A stretch of 14,392 nt of DNA from Hyphomonadaceae bacterium (GTDB lineage Bacteria; Pseudomonadota; Alphaproteobacteria; Caulobacterales; Hyphomonadaceae). The number at the start of each line of letters is the position of its first letter. Positions within the stretch are counted from its first letter, which is position 1. Both the position numbers and the translations under genes were made by a program. The stretch covers positions 1 to 14,392 of the forward strand of contig JAUYSA010000486.1 in assembly GCA_030696545.1 (NCBI GenBank). Direction: 5' to 3'. This document shows, in pieces, positions 6,723-13,404 of the stretch. The notes beneath the pieces were generated by a model that saw only the letters and a list, made by a program, of their open reading frames with translations, was not told the DNA's origin and did not search any database.

Positions 6723-7474
6723 TGCGCGGCTTGCGGCGCCGGGATCTGCGCGGTGAACGAGAGGAACACGTCCTCAAGCGACTGGCCCTGGGCCCCTGCG
6801 CGTGACTGAAGCTCGTCGAGACGGCCCTCGATCATCAGCTTGCCGTCCTTGATGATGCCGATCCGGTCGGCCATGCGTTCAGCCACTTCGAGAATGTGAG
6901 TGGTGAGGATAACGGTGGCGCCTTTTTCCACACGCTCACGGATCATGTCTTTCACCAGACGGCTTGCGGCAGCGTCGAGTCCAGTCAGCGGCTCATCGAG
7001 CATCAGAAGCCTTGGCTCGTGGATGAGGGCGCCGGCCAACACGGCTTTCTGTTTCATACCGCGCGAGAAAGTTTCGCAGCGATCATTTCGGTTGTCCCAG
7101 AGGCCGAGAATTTTGAGCAGATGTTCAGCCCGATTTCGTGCCTCGGCGATGTCGATGCCCCACAGGCCGGCGACGAATTCGAGATACTCCCACGCCGTCA
7201 GCTTGTCGTAGAGCAGGGGCTCGTCCGGCAGCCAGGCAATCAGGCGTTTGGCCGCGATGGGGTCGTTGCGTGCATCCACGTCGAAGACATGGATCTGCCC
7301 AGCATCCGCGTTAAGCAGGCCGGCGACCATGCGCAGCGTCGTTGTTTTTCCGGCGCCGTTCGGGCCGAGCAGGGCATAGAGTTCACCGCTCTTCACCTCG
7401 AAACTGATGCCATCGACAGCGCGTTTCCCGCCATAACTCTTGGCCAGATCGCTCACTTTCAGGGCGGTGGTCAT
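6719..7474 (-). CDS. ABC transporter ATP-binding protein
   Basis: This 251-residue nucleotide-binding subunit energises the permease encoded next. Motifs: Walker A GPNGAGKTT (37-45), a Q-loop region AWLPDEP (80-86, glutamine not conserved, as in many ABC-2 exporter ATPases), signature FSRGMKQK (136-143, a variant of LSGGQ), Walker B LLMLDEP (156-162) with D-loop GLD, and switch His193. The catalytic Glu161 is present, so it should hydrolyse ATP. The start is taken at the ATG 7474 because family alignment begins a few residues later; an in-frame GTG at 7492 would add six residues, and neither has an ideal ribosome-binding site. The last bases overlap the permease start as ATGA. Confidence 0.94.
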   Translation of the reverse strand: MTTALKVSDLAKSYGGKRAVDGISFEVKSGELYALLGPNGAGKTTTLRMVAGLLNADAGQIHVFDVDARNDPIAAKRLIAWLPDEPLLYDKLTAWEYLEFVAGLWGIDIAEARNRAEHLLKILGLWDNRNDRCETFSRGMKQKAVLAGALIHEPRLLMLDEPLTGLDAAASRLVKDMIRERVEKGATVILTTHILEVAERMADRIGIIKDGKLMIEGRLDELQSRAGAQGQSLEDVFLSFTAQIPAPQAAQ

Positions 7475-7496
7475 TATGCGGGAAGACTCCACTATT

Positions 7497-7514
7497 GGCC
7501 GGAACTCGCCGGCC
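7497..7514. repeat. Inverted repeat in the divergent gap between ABC operon and DUF1295 operon
   Basis: GGCCGG (7497-7502) and CCGGCC (7509-7514) form a perfect six-bp inverted repeat around AACTCG. It lies in the 100-base divergent gap 7475-7574, which must hold both promoters. It could be an operator, but short GC palindromes are common at this base composition. No clear promoter pair is visible; a TATAGC sits at 7564-7569. Confidence 0.3.
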
Positions 7515-7574
7515 GCGCCGCTTTCTAGCCGGTTCGCGCTGATCCGTCAGCACGGGTTGCGCGTATAGCGCCCC

Positions 7575-8372
7575 GTGAACCCGTTGACGCCCTTCCTTGT
7601 AATTCTCGCTGGCATGGCTGCGGTCATGACAGCATCATGGCTAACCCAGCGCGCGACCAGGAATGGTGGCTGGGTCGATGTTTTCTGGACATTCGGAACT
7701 GGCTCGGCCTGCGTCGTCGCCGCGCTCTGGCCCGAGCCGGCAGCAAACTCGATGCGGCAGTTGCTGGTCGCTGGGCTGGCCGCTGTCTGGGCCGTGCGGC
7801 TGGGCAGCTATATCGCGCTGCGGGTAGCGACCACCCCCGAAGACACGCGCTATGCCAACCTGCGCGAGGAGTGGGGCGGGAAATTTCAGGCCAACATGTT
7901 CTGGCTTGTTATCGTTCAGGCCCCGGCGACCGCGATCCTCACTCTCAGCGTTTTTGTCGCCGGGCATGGCGGGGCGTCCGAACTCGGTCTGCGCGATGCA
8001 CTTGGCGCGCTGGTGCTGGTGATCGCCATTGCCGGCGAGGGGCTGGCCGACGAGCAGATGCGCGCGTTCAAGAAGCAGGGGCATCACGGCGCGGTCATGG
8101 ACAAAGGCCTGTGGGGTTGGTCGCGCCACCCGAATTATTTCTTCGAATGGGTTGGTTGGCTGGCCTACCCGGTCATCGCGTTCAATCCTGCCGAACTGTG
8201 GAGCTGGGCGACATGGATTGCGCCGCTCGTGATGTTCGTCCTGCTGCGCTTCGGCACCGGCGTACCCACGCTTGAGAAGACCATGCTGAAAAGCCGGGGC
8301 GACAAGTTTCGTGAATATCAGCGCCGCGTCAGCGCTTTCTTCCCCTTGCCGCCGAAAGGTAAGCCGACATGA
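7575..8372 (+). CDS. DUF1295 family integral membrane protein (steroid 5-alpha-reductase-like)
   Basis: The 265-residue polytopic membrane protein matches DUF1295, related to the steroid 5-alpha-reductase/sterol reductase/isoprenylcysteine methyltransferase fold. Recognisable are the early GGWVDVFWTFG (31-41), DTRYANLREEWG (90-101), and the C-terminal signature GLWGWSRHPNYFFEW (178-192) ending in a FREYQRRVSAFFP block (245-257). Hydrophobic segments lie at about 5-24, 40-52, 62-82, 107-130, 142-158, 192-204 and 209-225. In relatives this C-terminal region binds NADPH or S-adenosylmethionine. The start is a GTG with no Shine-Dalgarno sequence; the TATAGC a few bases upstream raises the possibility of a leaderless message (inference). 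It overlaps the following methyltransferase gene by ATGA, so the two products probably act together, for example as reductase and methyltransferase on one lipid. Confidence 0.88.
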   Translation: MNPLTPFLVILAGMAAVMTASWLTQRATRNGGWVDVFWTFGTGSACVVAALWPEPAANSMRQLLVAGLAAVWAVRLGSYIALRVATTPEDTRYANLREEWGGKFQANMFWLVIVQAPATAILTLSVFVAGHGGASELGLRDALGALVLVIAIAGEGLADEQMRAFKKQGHHGAVMDKGLWGWSRHPNYFFEWVGWLAYPVIAFNPAELWSWATWIAPLVMFVLLRFGTGVPTLEKTMLKSRGDKFREYQRRVSAFFPLPPKGKPT

Positions 8373-9394
8373 GCCTCGTTTCCCGGGCCATCATTGCTTT
8401 TGAGGCGGCGCCTTTGCCAGACGCGGTGCGAAAAGGCGCTGTGTCCTTTCTGGTGAGCCGGGTGAAGCATCAGATGAAGTCCGTTCCGAAGGATGCTTCG
8501 GCGCGCTTTGCGGAGGACATGCGCAATCATCCGATCGCCGCGCACACCGCTGATGCGAACGTCCAGCACTACGAAGTTCCCGCTGAATTCTTCCGTCTCT
8601 GCCTCGGGCCACGCTTCAAGTATTCCAGCTGCCTGTATGGATCGCCTGCAGACACTCTGGCCGTCGCCGAGGAGCTGGCGCTGACGGAGACCTGCGCAAA
8701 CGCCCAGCTGCAGGACGGGCAGGACATACTCGAACTGGGTTGCGGCTGGGGTTCGATGACCCTGTGGATGGCGGCGCGCTATCCCAACGCGCGCATTACC
8801 GCAGTGTCCAATTCAGCGAGCCAGCGCGCTCATATCGAGGGTGAAGCTGCGCGGCTCGGGTTCCGCAATGTGAAGATCATCACAGCCGACATGAACACGT
8901 TCGACATCACCGGCCAGTTCGACCGGATCGTGTCAGTCGAGATGTTCGAGCACATGTCCAACTGGCGGGCGTTGCTGGAGAAGTGCAGGCGCTGGCTGCG
9001 GCCGGACGGGCGCATGTTCATGCATGTCTTCGCGCACCGCACGGCGCCTTATCGGTTTGACGTGAACGATCCCGCCGACTGGGTGGCGCACCATTTCTTT
9101 GCCGGCGGCGTCATGCCTAGCCGCGACCTGATCTCCAACTTCCCCGACCTGTTCGAGGTGGAGGGTGAGTGGTGGTGGAACGGCAAGAATTATGAGCGGA
9201 CGGCTCTCGACTGGCTGACGAATTTCGACGCCAACCGCGAAGCGATCCGTCCGATCCTGGCCGAAGTTTACGGCAAGGACGCCAGGCTCTGGGACAACCG
9301 CTGGCGGCTGTTTTTTCTCGCCACCGCTGGTCTGTTCGGGCATGGCGACGGCAATGAGTGGGGCGTTGTCCATCACCGCCTGAAGCCAGCCTAG
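8369..9394 (+). CDS. SAM-dependent methyltransferase, cyclopropane-fatty-acid-synthase superfamily (coclaurine N-methyltransferase-like branch)
   Basis: The 341-residue protein has an N-terminal helical region, then NVQHYEVPAEFF (64-75), YSSCLYGS (85-92), the SAM-binding motif LELGCGWGS (121-129), and the catalytic block VEMFEHM (190-196). The late region includes GGVMPSRDL (246-254) and NGKNYERTALDW (271-282). Positions matching the bicarbonate site of E. coli Cfa appear kept (Cys88, Glu194, His219, Tyr275). However, the VEMFEHM form, the GG-MPS motif and the C-terminal YGKDARLW...NEW pattern resemble the coclaurine N-methyltransferase-like proteins of plants and bacteria more than classical Cfa. 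It may methylate an unsaturated acyl chain or an amine; this cannot be decided here. It has a modest AAGG ribosome-binding site and is coupled by ATGA to the DUF1295 gene. A strong terminator follows. Confidence 0.9.
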   Translation: MSLVSRAIIAFEAAPLPDAVRKGAVSFLVSRVKHQMKSVPKDASARFAEDMRNHPIAAHTADANVQHYEVPAEFFRLCLGPRFKYSSCLYGSPADTLAVAEELALTETCANAQLQDGQDILELGCGWGSMTLWMAARYPNARITAVSNSASQRAHIEGEAARLGFRNVKIITADMNTFDITGQFDRIVSVEMFEHMSNWRALLEKCRRWLRPDGRMFMHVFAHRTAPYRFDVNDPADWVAHHFFAGGVMPSRDLISNFPDLFEVEGEWWWNGKNYERTALDWLTNFDANREAIRPILAEVYGKDARLWDNRWRLFFLATAGLFGHGDGNEWGVVHHRLKPA

Positions 9395-9416
9395 CCTCCG
9401 GCCCATCTCCAAAACA

Positions 9417-9446
9417 AAACAGGCGGGCCGCGAAGCCCGCCTGTTT
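9417..9446. terminator. Bidirectional intrinsic terminator
   Basis: AAACAGGCGGGC (9417-9428) pairs perfectly with GCCCGCCTGTTT (9435-9446) around a six-base loop. The arms end in A-rich and T-rich tracts, giving U-runs in both directions. It sits between the convergent methyltransferase gene (stop 9394) and the 653-residue copper-enzyme gene (stop 9469) and should serve both. Confidence 0.92.
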
Positions 9447-9468
9447 CATGTTTCGGCATAAGTCAGGC

Positions 9469-11430
9469 CTACTGGCCGATGCTCTGCTGGGCTTGTGCGG
9501 CGTTGATGCGGCCGGTCATCATCTGGTTGATCGAGTCCATCTCGTTCAGCGTCAGGAAGCTGTCCTTGTTGGCGTCGATCTTGTCCCAGTTGGCGATCAG
9601 CAGCTGGGCCATGCGGCCGCGGACTTCGTCCTTGGCGACCTTGCCGTCTATGTTGACGTCCATCATGCCCATGGCGCGCGAGTCATCGAGAGCCTTCTGG
9701 TATTCAGGCTTGCGGTTCTCGACCGTCTCTTCATTCCAGCGGAATCCGAATGCGGTGTACTGCATTTCCTCGTGGCTCTGCTCGCCCCATTTCACGGTGA
9801 TCGAAGGATCAGGGTTGGCCGGATTGTTCTTCGAGTTGTCGTACTCGTAGCGGGTGATCAGCTTGGTGCCGGGTTCGATCTGGATCGGCGTCTTGAACTC
9901 ATAGCCGCGCTGCCAGTTGAAGTCGTACTTGGGCAGCGACAGGATGAGTTCTTCCTTCGTTGAACCCGCCTTTAGCAACGAGACTTCGACGTTCTCGCCG
10001 CGATAGTGCGCGTGCGGGAAGACAGAGTAGAGCGTCGCGGCTGCCGGGAAGACCGAGTAGGCGGTTTCCTTGTGGCGGGCGGTATTCGGCTTGATCTCGA
10101 TGCCGGCATTCAGCACGACGGCGCCACGGCGCACGATGCTTGGCGGCTTGTCCTTCGGATAGAAGTACAGGCCGATCTTGGTCGTGTCGTTCGTCGCCTT
10201 GCCATACGGCGTGTAGTGCAGCTGGAACCGCAGCGTCTCGCCAGGCTCCACCCAAGTGCCTGTGTCTGCCGGATAAACCGTCGACTCTGCGCCCACGGCG
10301 TAGCCGCCCACGGGCGAGAGCAGGTGGTGAACGGCTTGACGGTCGCCGACCTTGATCGTCGAGGCGCGCAGCCAGCGGCCTTCCGTCAGCGGGTTCTTGA
10401 TCGTCGGGTTCTGGTAGTCGACGACGCCCGAAGCCGGAACGGCGAACGAGGGCAGCGTGAGAACAAGATCCGGTTCACCCAGTTCCCACTCAGGCGCAAC
10501 CTTGGCGTTGATCTTCAGCGGGTCTTCGCCAGCGCCGCGCGGCGAGCCGGCCTCGATCCAGTGAACCAGCTTCTGTGCGTCGCCAACAGCAAGGTTCATG
10601 TCGTCCTTGAACTGGCCGACATGCGGATCAGCATTGTAGGGCGGCATGCGATCGGTGCGGATTGCTTCGCGGATCATCGGGCCGAACTGCTTGACGACAT
10701 CGTAGCTGTTCATGGCGAAGGGAGCGATGCCGCCTTCAGCGTGGCAGGAGACGCAGTTCTTGGCGAGGATCGGCGCGATCTCTTTCTCATAGGAGATGCG
10801 CGCGAACTCGGCCTTGCGGTCGCGGTTCGGGAAAGCCATCAGCGGCGTCTTTAGCTCTGCCGTCGAGATCTTAACCGGCGTTCCCGCGACGAGGCTTTTC
10901 ACGGCGTCGGCGACATAGGCGTTCTGGCCGGATGAAATCGGGCCCGAATAGACGACTTTCCAGGTTTTCGGCTGGATGACGAGCGCCTGCGCGACGCGGC
11001 TAACGCCCAAGCCTTCGCCAACGAGCTGCGTATCGTCGATCAGCACCGGAACGTCGAGACCGAGGGAAGCCATCTCGGCCGCGATCGTATCGCGGTTGTC
11101 GGCCGGGTTCGAGTTGAGCAGAAGAACCGGAACCTCGTTCGCGGCGAAAGACGCCTGCAGCGCCTTGATCTCGGCGGCGGCATCGCGGATCGCCTTCGCG
11201 CCATTCTGCTGGGAAATGATCACCACAGCGGGCGAATTCTTGTAGTAGCTCAGCAGCTGCGTCTTCGACTTGTGGTCGACGAGACGGAAATCGTCCGCCC
11301 GGTCAGCGACCTTCACCTGAGCTGCGGCTGCGACCGCGCCTACCGTCTGGCCGTTGGCTACAACGCCGGCGGCGATAAATGCAGCAGCTGCGGCGGATGC
11401 CAGCGCGATGCTTAGAATTTTGGCTTTCAT
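9469..11430 (-). CDS. Exported fusion protein: redoxin-like domain, cytochrome c domain, PHM/DBH-like copper monooxygenase, two EF-hands
   Basis: The 653-residue protein has an N-terminal signal peptide or anchor (about 1-26, Ala-rich), placing it in the periplasm. Domain 1 (about 40-185) is AhpC/redoxin-like (DDFRLVDHKSK, VPVLLLNSNPAD), but the expected cysteine after NG is absent (QQNGAKAIR, 74-82). Domain 2 (about 212-300) has one heme c site CVSCH (226-230) and a likely Met ligand in RMPP (Met262). Domain 3 (about 315-565) matches copper type II ascorbate-dependent monooxygenases: HH (368-369), HY (His405), HAH (473/475) and Met556 fit the CuH and CuM ligand sets of peptidylglycine monooxygenase. 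Two EF-hand loops end the chain (591-602 DVNIDGKVAKDE; 619-630 DANKDSFLTLNE), followed by a Gln/Ala tail. The heme could feed electrons to the copper centre in place of ascorbate (inference). The start has a strong ribosome-binding site, and the gene stands alone between gaps. Substrate unknown. Confidence 0.92.
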   Translation of the reverse strand: MKAKILSIALASAAAAAFIAAGVVANGQTVGAVAAAAQVKVADRADDFRLVDHKSKTQLLSYYKNSPAVVIISQQNGAKAIRDAAAEIKALQASFAANEVPVLLLNSNPADNRDTIAAEMASLGLDVPVLIDDTQLVGEGLGVSRVAQALVIQPKTWKVVYSGPISSGQNAYVADAVKSLVAGTPVKISTAELKTPLMAFPNRDRKAEFARISYEKEIAPILAKNCVSCHAEGGIAPFAMNSYDVVKQFGPMIREAIRTDRMPPYNADPHVGQFKDDMNLAVGDAQKLVHWIEAGSPRGAGEDPLKINAKVAPEWELGEPDLVLTLPSFAVPASGVVDYQNPTIKNPLTEGRWLRASTIKVGDRQAVHHLLSPVGGYAVGAESTVYPADTGTWVEPGETLRFQLHYTPYGKATNDTTKIGLYFYPKDKPPSIVRRGAVVLNAGIEIKPNTARHKETAYSVFPAAATLYSVFPHAHYRGENVEVSLLKAGSTKEELILSLPKYDFNWQRGYEFKTPIQIEPGTKLITRYEYDNSKNNPANPDPSITVKWGEQSHEEMQYTAFGFRWNEETVENRKPEYQKALDDSRAMGMMDVNIDGKVAKDEVRGRMAQLLIANWDKIDANKDSFLTLNEMDSINQMMTGRINAAQAQQSIGQ

Positions 11431-11437
11431 CGAATAG

Positions 11438-11443
11438 CCTCCC
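11438..11443 (-). promoter_or_regulatory. Ribosome-binding site of the copper monooxygenase fusion gene
   Basis: On the minus strand GGGAGG lies seven bases before the ATG at 11430, a near-perfect Shine-Dalgarno match that fixes the start. A TATAAG at 11503-11498 on the same strand could be a -10 element, with TTGCCG 15 bases further upstream as a poorly spaced -35. The rest of the 167-base gap 11431-11597 shows nothing recognisable. Confidence 0.6.
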
Positions 11444-11597
11444 GAGAGCAGAACTCATGGCCGTCGCGCTGAACGCACGCGGACTTTCGGGATTTTCCTT
11501 ATAGAATAACGTCGATTACGGCAATGAAGCCGATCGCTGGCAGGTTCAATAATACGTCAACGGCGTGAACGCGTGACGGGTACGGAAGGCGCGGATT

Positions 11598-11990
11598 TCA
11601 GTGCCGCCAGCCGCATTCGATGCAGTTGCCGTCGGGATCCTCGACGCGCGCTGCGTAATACGACCGGCCGTCCTGCATCGGCTGCGGGCCGGGATAGCCG
11701 ACCTGACGGCCGCCAGCCTCCAACGCGGCCCGGTAGAACGCCCGGACAGAATAGTCGTCGGCGACCTCCAGAGAGACCATGGTTGGCTGCGTTTCCGGTT
11801 CTTCCGTGTGAGTGCGGCCAGCGGCGCTTCTGACGCGAAGCACTGGCGTGGACATGTCAGCTATGCGGCCGAGCGCGAAACTGTCGTCCTGCGCTTCGAT
11901 GATAGCGAGTCCAAGGGACCGTGCGGTGGCTGCGTAGAACCGGCGCGCGGCGGCCAGATCCCGGGAAACGATTCCTGTTCTGTCGATCAT
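11598..11990 (-). CDS. VOC family protein (glyoxalase/bleomycin-resistance fold)
   Basis: This is a 130-residue single-domain VOC protein. The first strand and helix read IDRTGIVSRDLAAARRFY (2-19) and the last strand DPDGNCIECGWRH (118-130), with Glu125 at the usual metal-ligand position. The His normally found in the first strand is not seen. The ATG at 11990 is chosen because GGAGGG lies nine bases upstream and the family alignment starts at IDR. A longer frame from 12089 would overlap the preceding gene and add unrelated sequence. It follows the GH16 gene in the same direction after 73 bases and may be co-transcribed. Cytoplasmic; such small VOC proteins are often annotated as lyases, but substrate and activity are unknown. 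Confidence 0.88.
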   Translation of the reverse strand: MIDRTGIVSRDLAAARRFYAATARSLGLAIIEAQDDSFALGRIADMSTPVLRVRSAAGRTHTEEPETQPTMVSLEVADDYSVRAFYRAALEAGGRQVGYPGPQPMQDGRSYYAARVEDPDGNCIECGWRH

Positions 11991-12063
11991 GGCTGGAGGC
12001 CCTCCACGCAACAAACGCGCGAGAGGCGAGCGGGTTTCGGTGGCCGACAATCCGGACCGAACT

Positions 12064-13284
12064 TTATTGGCAGAGCGACTTGCTGCCATAGGCAGGCGCG
12101 TAGGCGACGCAGGCGATGTCGAGCTTCCACGGCGCTTTCGACATGTTCAGCGGGCCAACCCATTCCTTCAGGGCACGGGTCGCCCACAGGTCGATGATGA
12201 ACTGTTGCGGCCGCGTCATCCGCGCAACGACCGGGCCTCGTTCTTCGTGGATCATTTTGCCGTCGGCGTACCAGCGTATCGCATCGGGCTGCCAGTCGAA
12301 GCCATAGGTGTGGAAGCCATCTGCCGCGTCGAAGGGCAGGCGAATGCGCTTGTGCGTCGGCTTGCCGTTCTCGTGGATCGTGGCTTCGAGCATGTTGGTG
12401 TGTCGGCCAAGGATCTCGATGTCGATCTCGTGCGGCCGTGTGGCGCCGTCCTGGCCGGCGTAGGTAAACACGCCTGTCACAATGCCGGGGTCACGCGGTA
12501 CGCGCATCCGGATCTCGAAATAGCCATAGCGGAAATCCTGCTGGACCTTCATTTCGGCGGACGCCAGCGGTTTCTCGGATCCCTCTGGGCTGGCCTCCAT
12601 CGTCATGGTCGCGCCATGCTCGCCAAGGCTGATCTGGCTGGCGCGCCAGTCATTGTCCATCCAGTCGCCATTGCTCCAGCCATCCGACACATACCAGCGG
12701 CCGTCGAGTTCATCGCCGTCAAAGCGCTCCACAAACGCTTCGCCCATCTGGGGAAATTTCGGCCCGGCTGAAGGGGCGGGCGCTGCCTCGGGGTCGGGCG
12801 GTGTGACAGGTTCCGGCACAGGAGCAGGCTCGGGCGTAGGAAGAGGTTGCTGCTGCGAAGGGTGCTCGCCGGAGGGGATCATCCTGGCTTCAGCGATGCG
12901 GCGCTGATGGTAATCTCCGTAAACAAGCGAGGTGACGACCAGCCCGGTGACGATGGCGATCGCGGTAAGGTTTCCCGCCATGCCCGGCGGCAAAGGCTTG
13001 ATGCCAGCCAGCCAGTCCTGCTTCGTCCAGCTGTCACGGAAGCTGATCCAGCCGTGTTTGAGGCCATTTCTGGTGCGTTCTGATGCCGTTGCCCAAAGCT
13101 GCGCCGCGCTCGTGCGGCCTTCGCTGGAGGCTTTCCGCGCGCCAGCCCAGGCTCGCCCGGCATGGTCGCGGACGGTCGTCCAGGCGCGGCGAGCGCCAGC
13201 ATTTGCGTCCGTCCAGACGCGCTGCGAAACCTGCTTAACGCGGGTCCACGCTTGCTGGAGTTCCGGAGGAAGATTCGCCGACAT
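12064..13284 (-). CDS. Membrane-anchored GH16 family glycoside hydrolase with tryptophan-repeat N-terminal tail
   Basis: A 406-residue type II membrane protein. Residues 1-91 form a basic, predicted helical cytoplasmic tail with Trp at 13, 24, 35 and 46 (exact 11-residue period) and further Trp at 64, 79, 86 and 91. One transmembrane helix (about 104-122) is followed by a Pro/Glu/Ala linker (about 142-175) and a GH16 beta-jelly-roll (about 183-395) outside the membrane. The GH16 catalytic motif ExDxE is intact in HEIDIEILG (285-293): Glu286 nucleophile, Asp288, Glu290 acid/base. The aromatic-rich sandwich strands (FRYGYFEIRMRV, FHTYGFDWQPDAIRWYADG) are typical. Two C-terminal cysteines (392, 405) could pair in the periplasm. 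GH16 enzymes cleave beta-1,3/1,4-glucans, galactans or bacterial exopolysaccharides (ExoK-like); the substrate here is unknown. The ATG has TGAGG very close upstream. Divergent from lepA. Confidence 0.92.
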   Translation of the reverse strand: MSANLPPELQQAWTRVKQVSQRVWTDANAGARRAWTTVRDHAGRAWAGARKASSEGRTSAAQLWATASERTRNGLKHGWISFRDSWTKQDWLAGIKPLPPGMAGNLTAIAIVTGLVVTSLVYGDYHQRRIAEARMIPSGEHPSQQQPLPTPEPAPVPEPVTPPDPEAAPAPSAGPKFPQMGEAFVERFDGDELDGRWYVSDGWSNGDWMDNDWRASQISLGEHGATMTMEASPEGSEKPLASAEMKVQQDFRYGYFEIRMRVPRDPGIVTGVFTYAGQDGATRPHEIDIEILGRHTNMLEATIHENGKPTHKRIRLPFDAADGFHTYGFDWQPDAIRWYADGKMIHEERGPVVARMTRPQQFIIDLWATRALKEWVGPLNMSKAPWKLDIACVAYAPAYGSKSLCQ

Positions 13285-13404
13285 GCCTCAGGGGGGCGCA
13301 ACGCCCGTGCCAGACCAGCGAAAAAAGCCTGTCAGGCGAACGGCTTGACGCACTGTCGCCGCACCTGCTTGGCCCCTTAACGCCTGTCTGCTAGAGCCCG
13401 CGCC
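13285..13404. promoter_or_regulatory. Divergent gap between GH16 gene and lepA
   Basis: These 120 bases must hold promoters for both genes. A TTGACG at 13345-13350 is a possible -35 for lepA, but the bases 17 further on (CTTGGC) make a poor -10. A small palindrome GCCTGTCAGGC (13327-13337) beside a run of six A lies on the GH16 side. No Shine-Dalgarno sequence of note precedes lepA. Confidence 0.35.

Noticed and set aside
10006..10854. A 282-codon open frame on the plus strand inside the copper-enzyme gene
   Set aside because: It is a shadow of a coding region whose own frame has intact heme and copper motifs.
11555..11578. CGTCA...TGACG inverted repeat between the VOC gene and the copper-enzyme gene
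   Set aside because: Arms of five bases separated by 14 are expected by chance, with no T-run and no neighbouring regulator.
11991..12089. Longer start for the small VOC protein at 12089
   Set aside because: It would overlap the GH16 coding end by 26 bases and add 33 residues without family similarity, while the ATG at 11990 has a good ribosome-binding site.
13327..13337. GCCTGTCAGGC next to six A, resembling a terminator or attenuator upstream of the GH16 gene
   Set aside because: The stem is only four to five pairs with a one- to three-base loop, too weak for a terminator, and no gene upstream on that strand within the window needs one.
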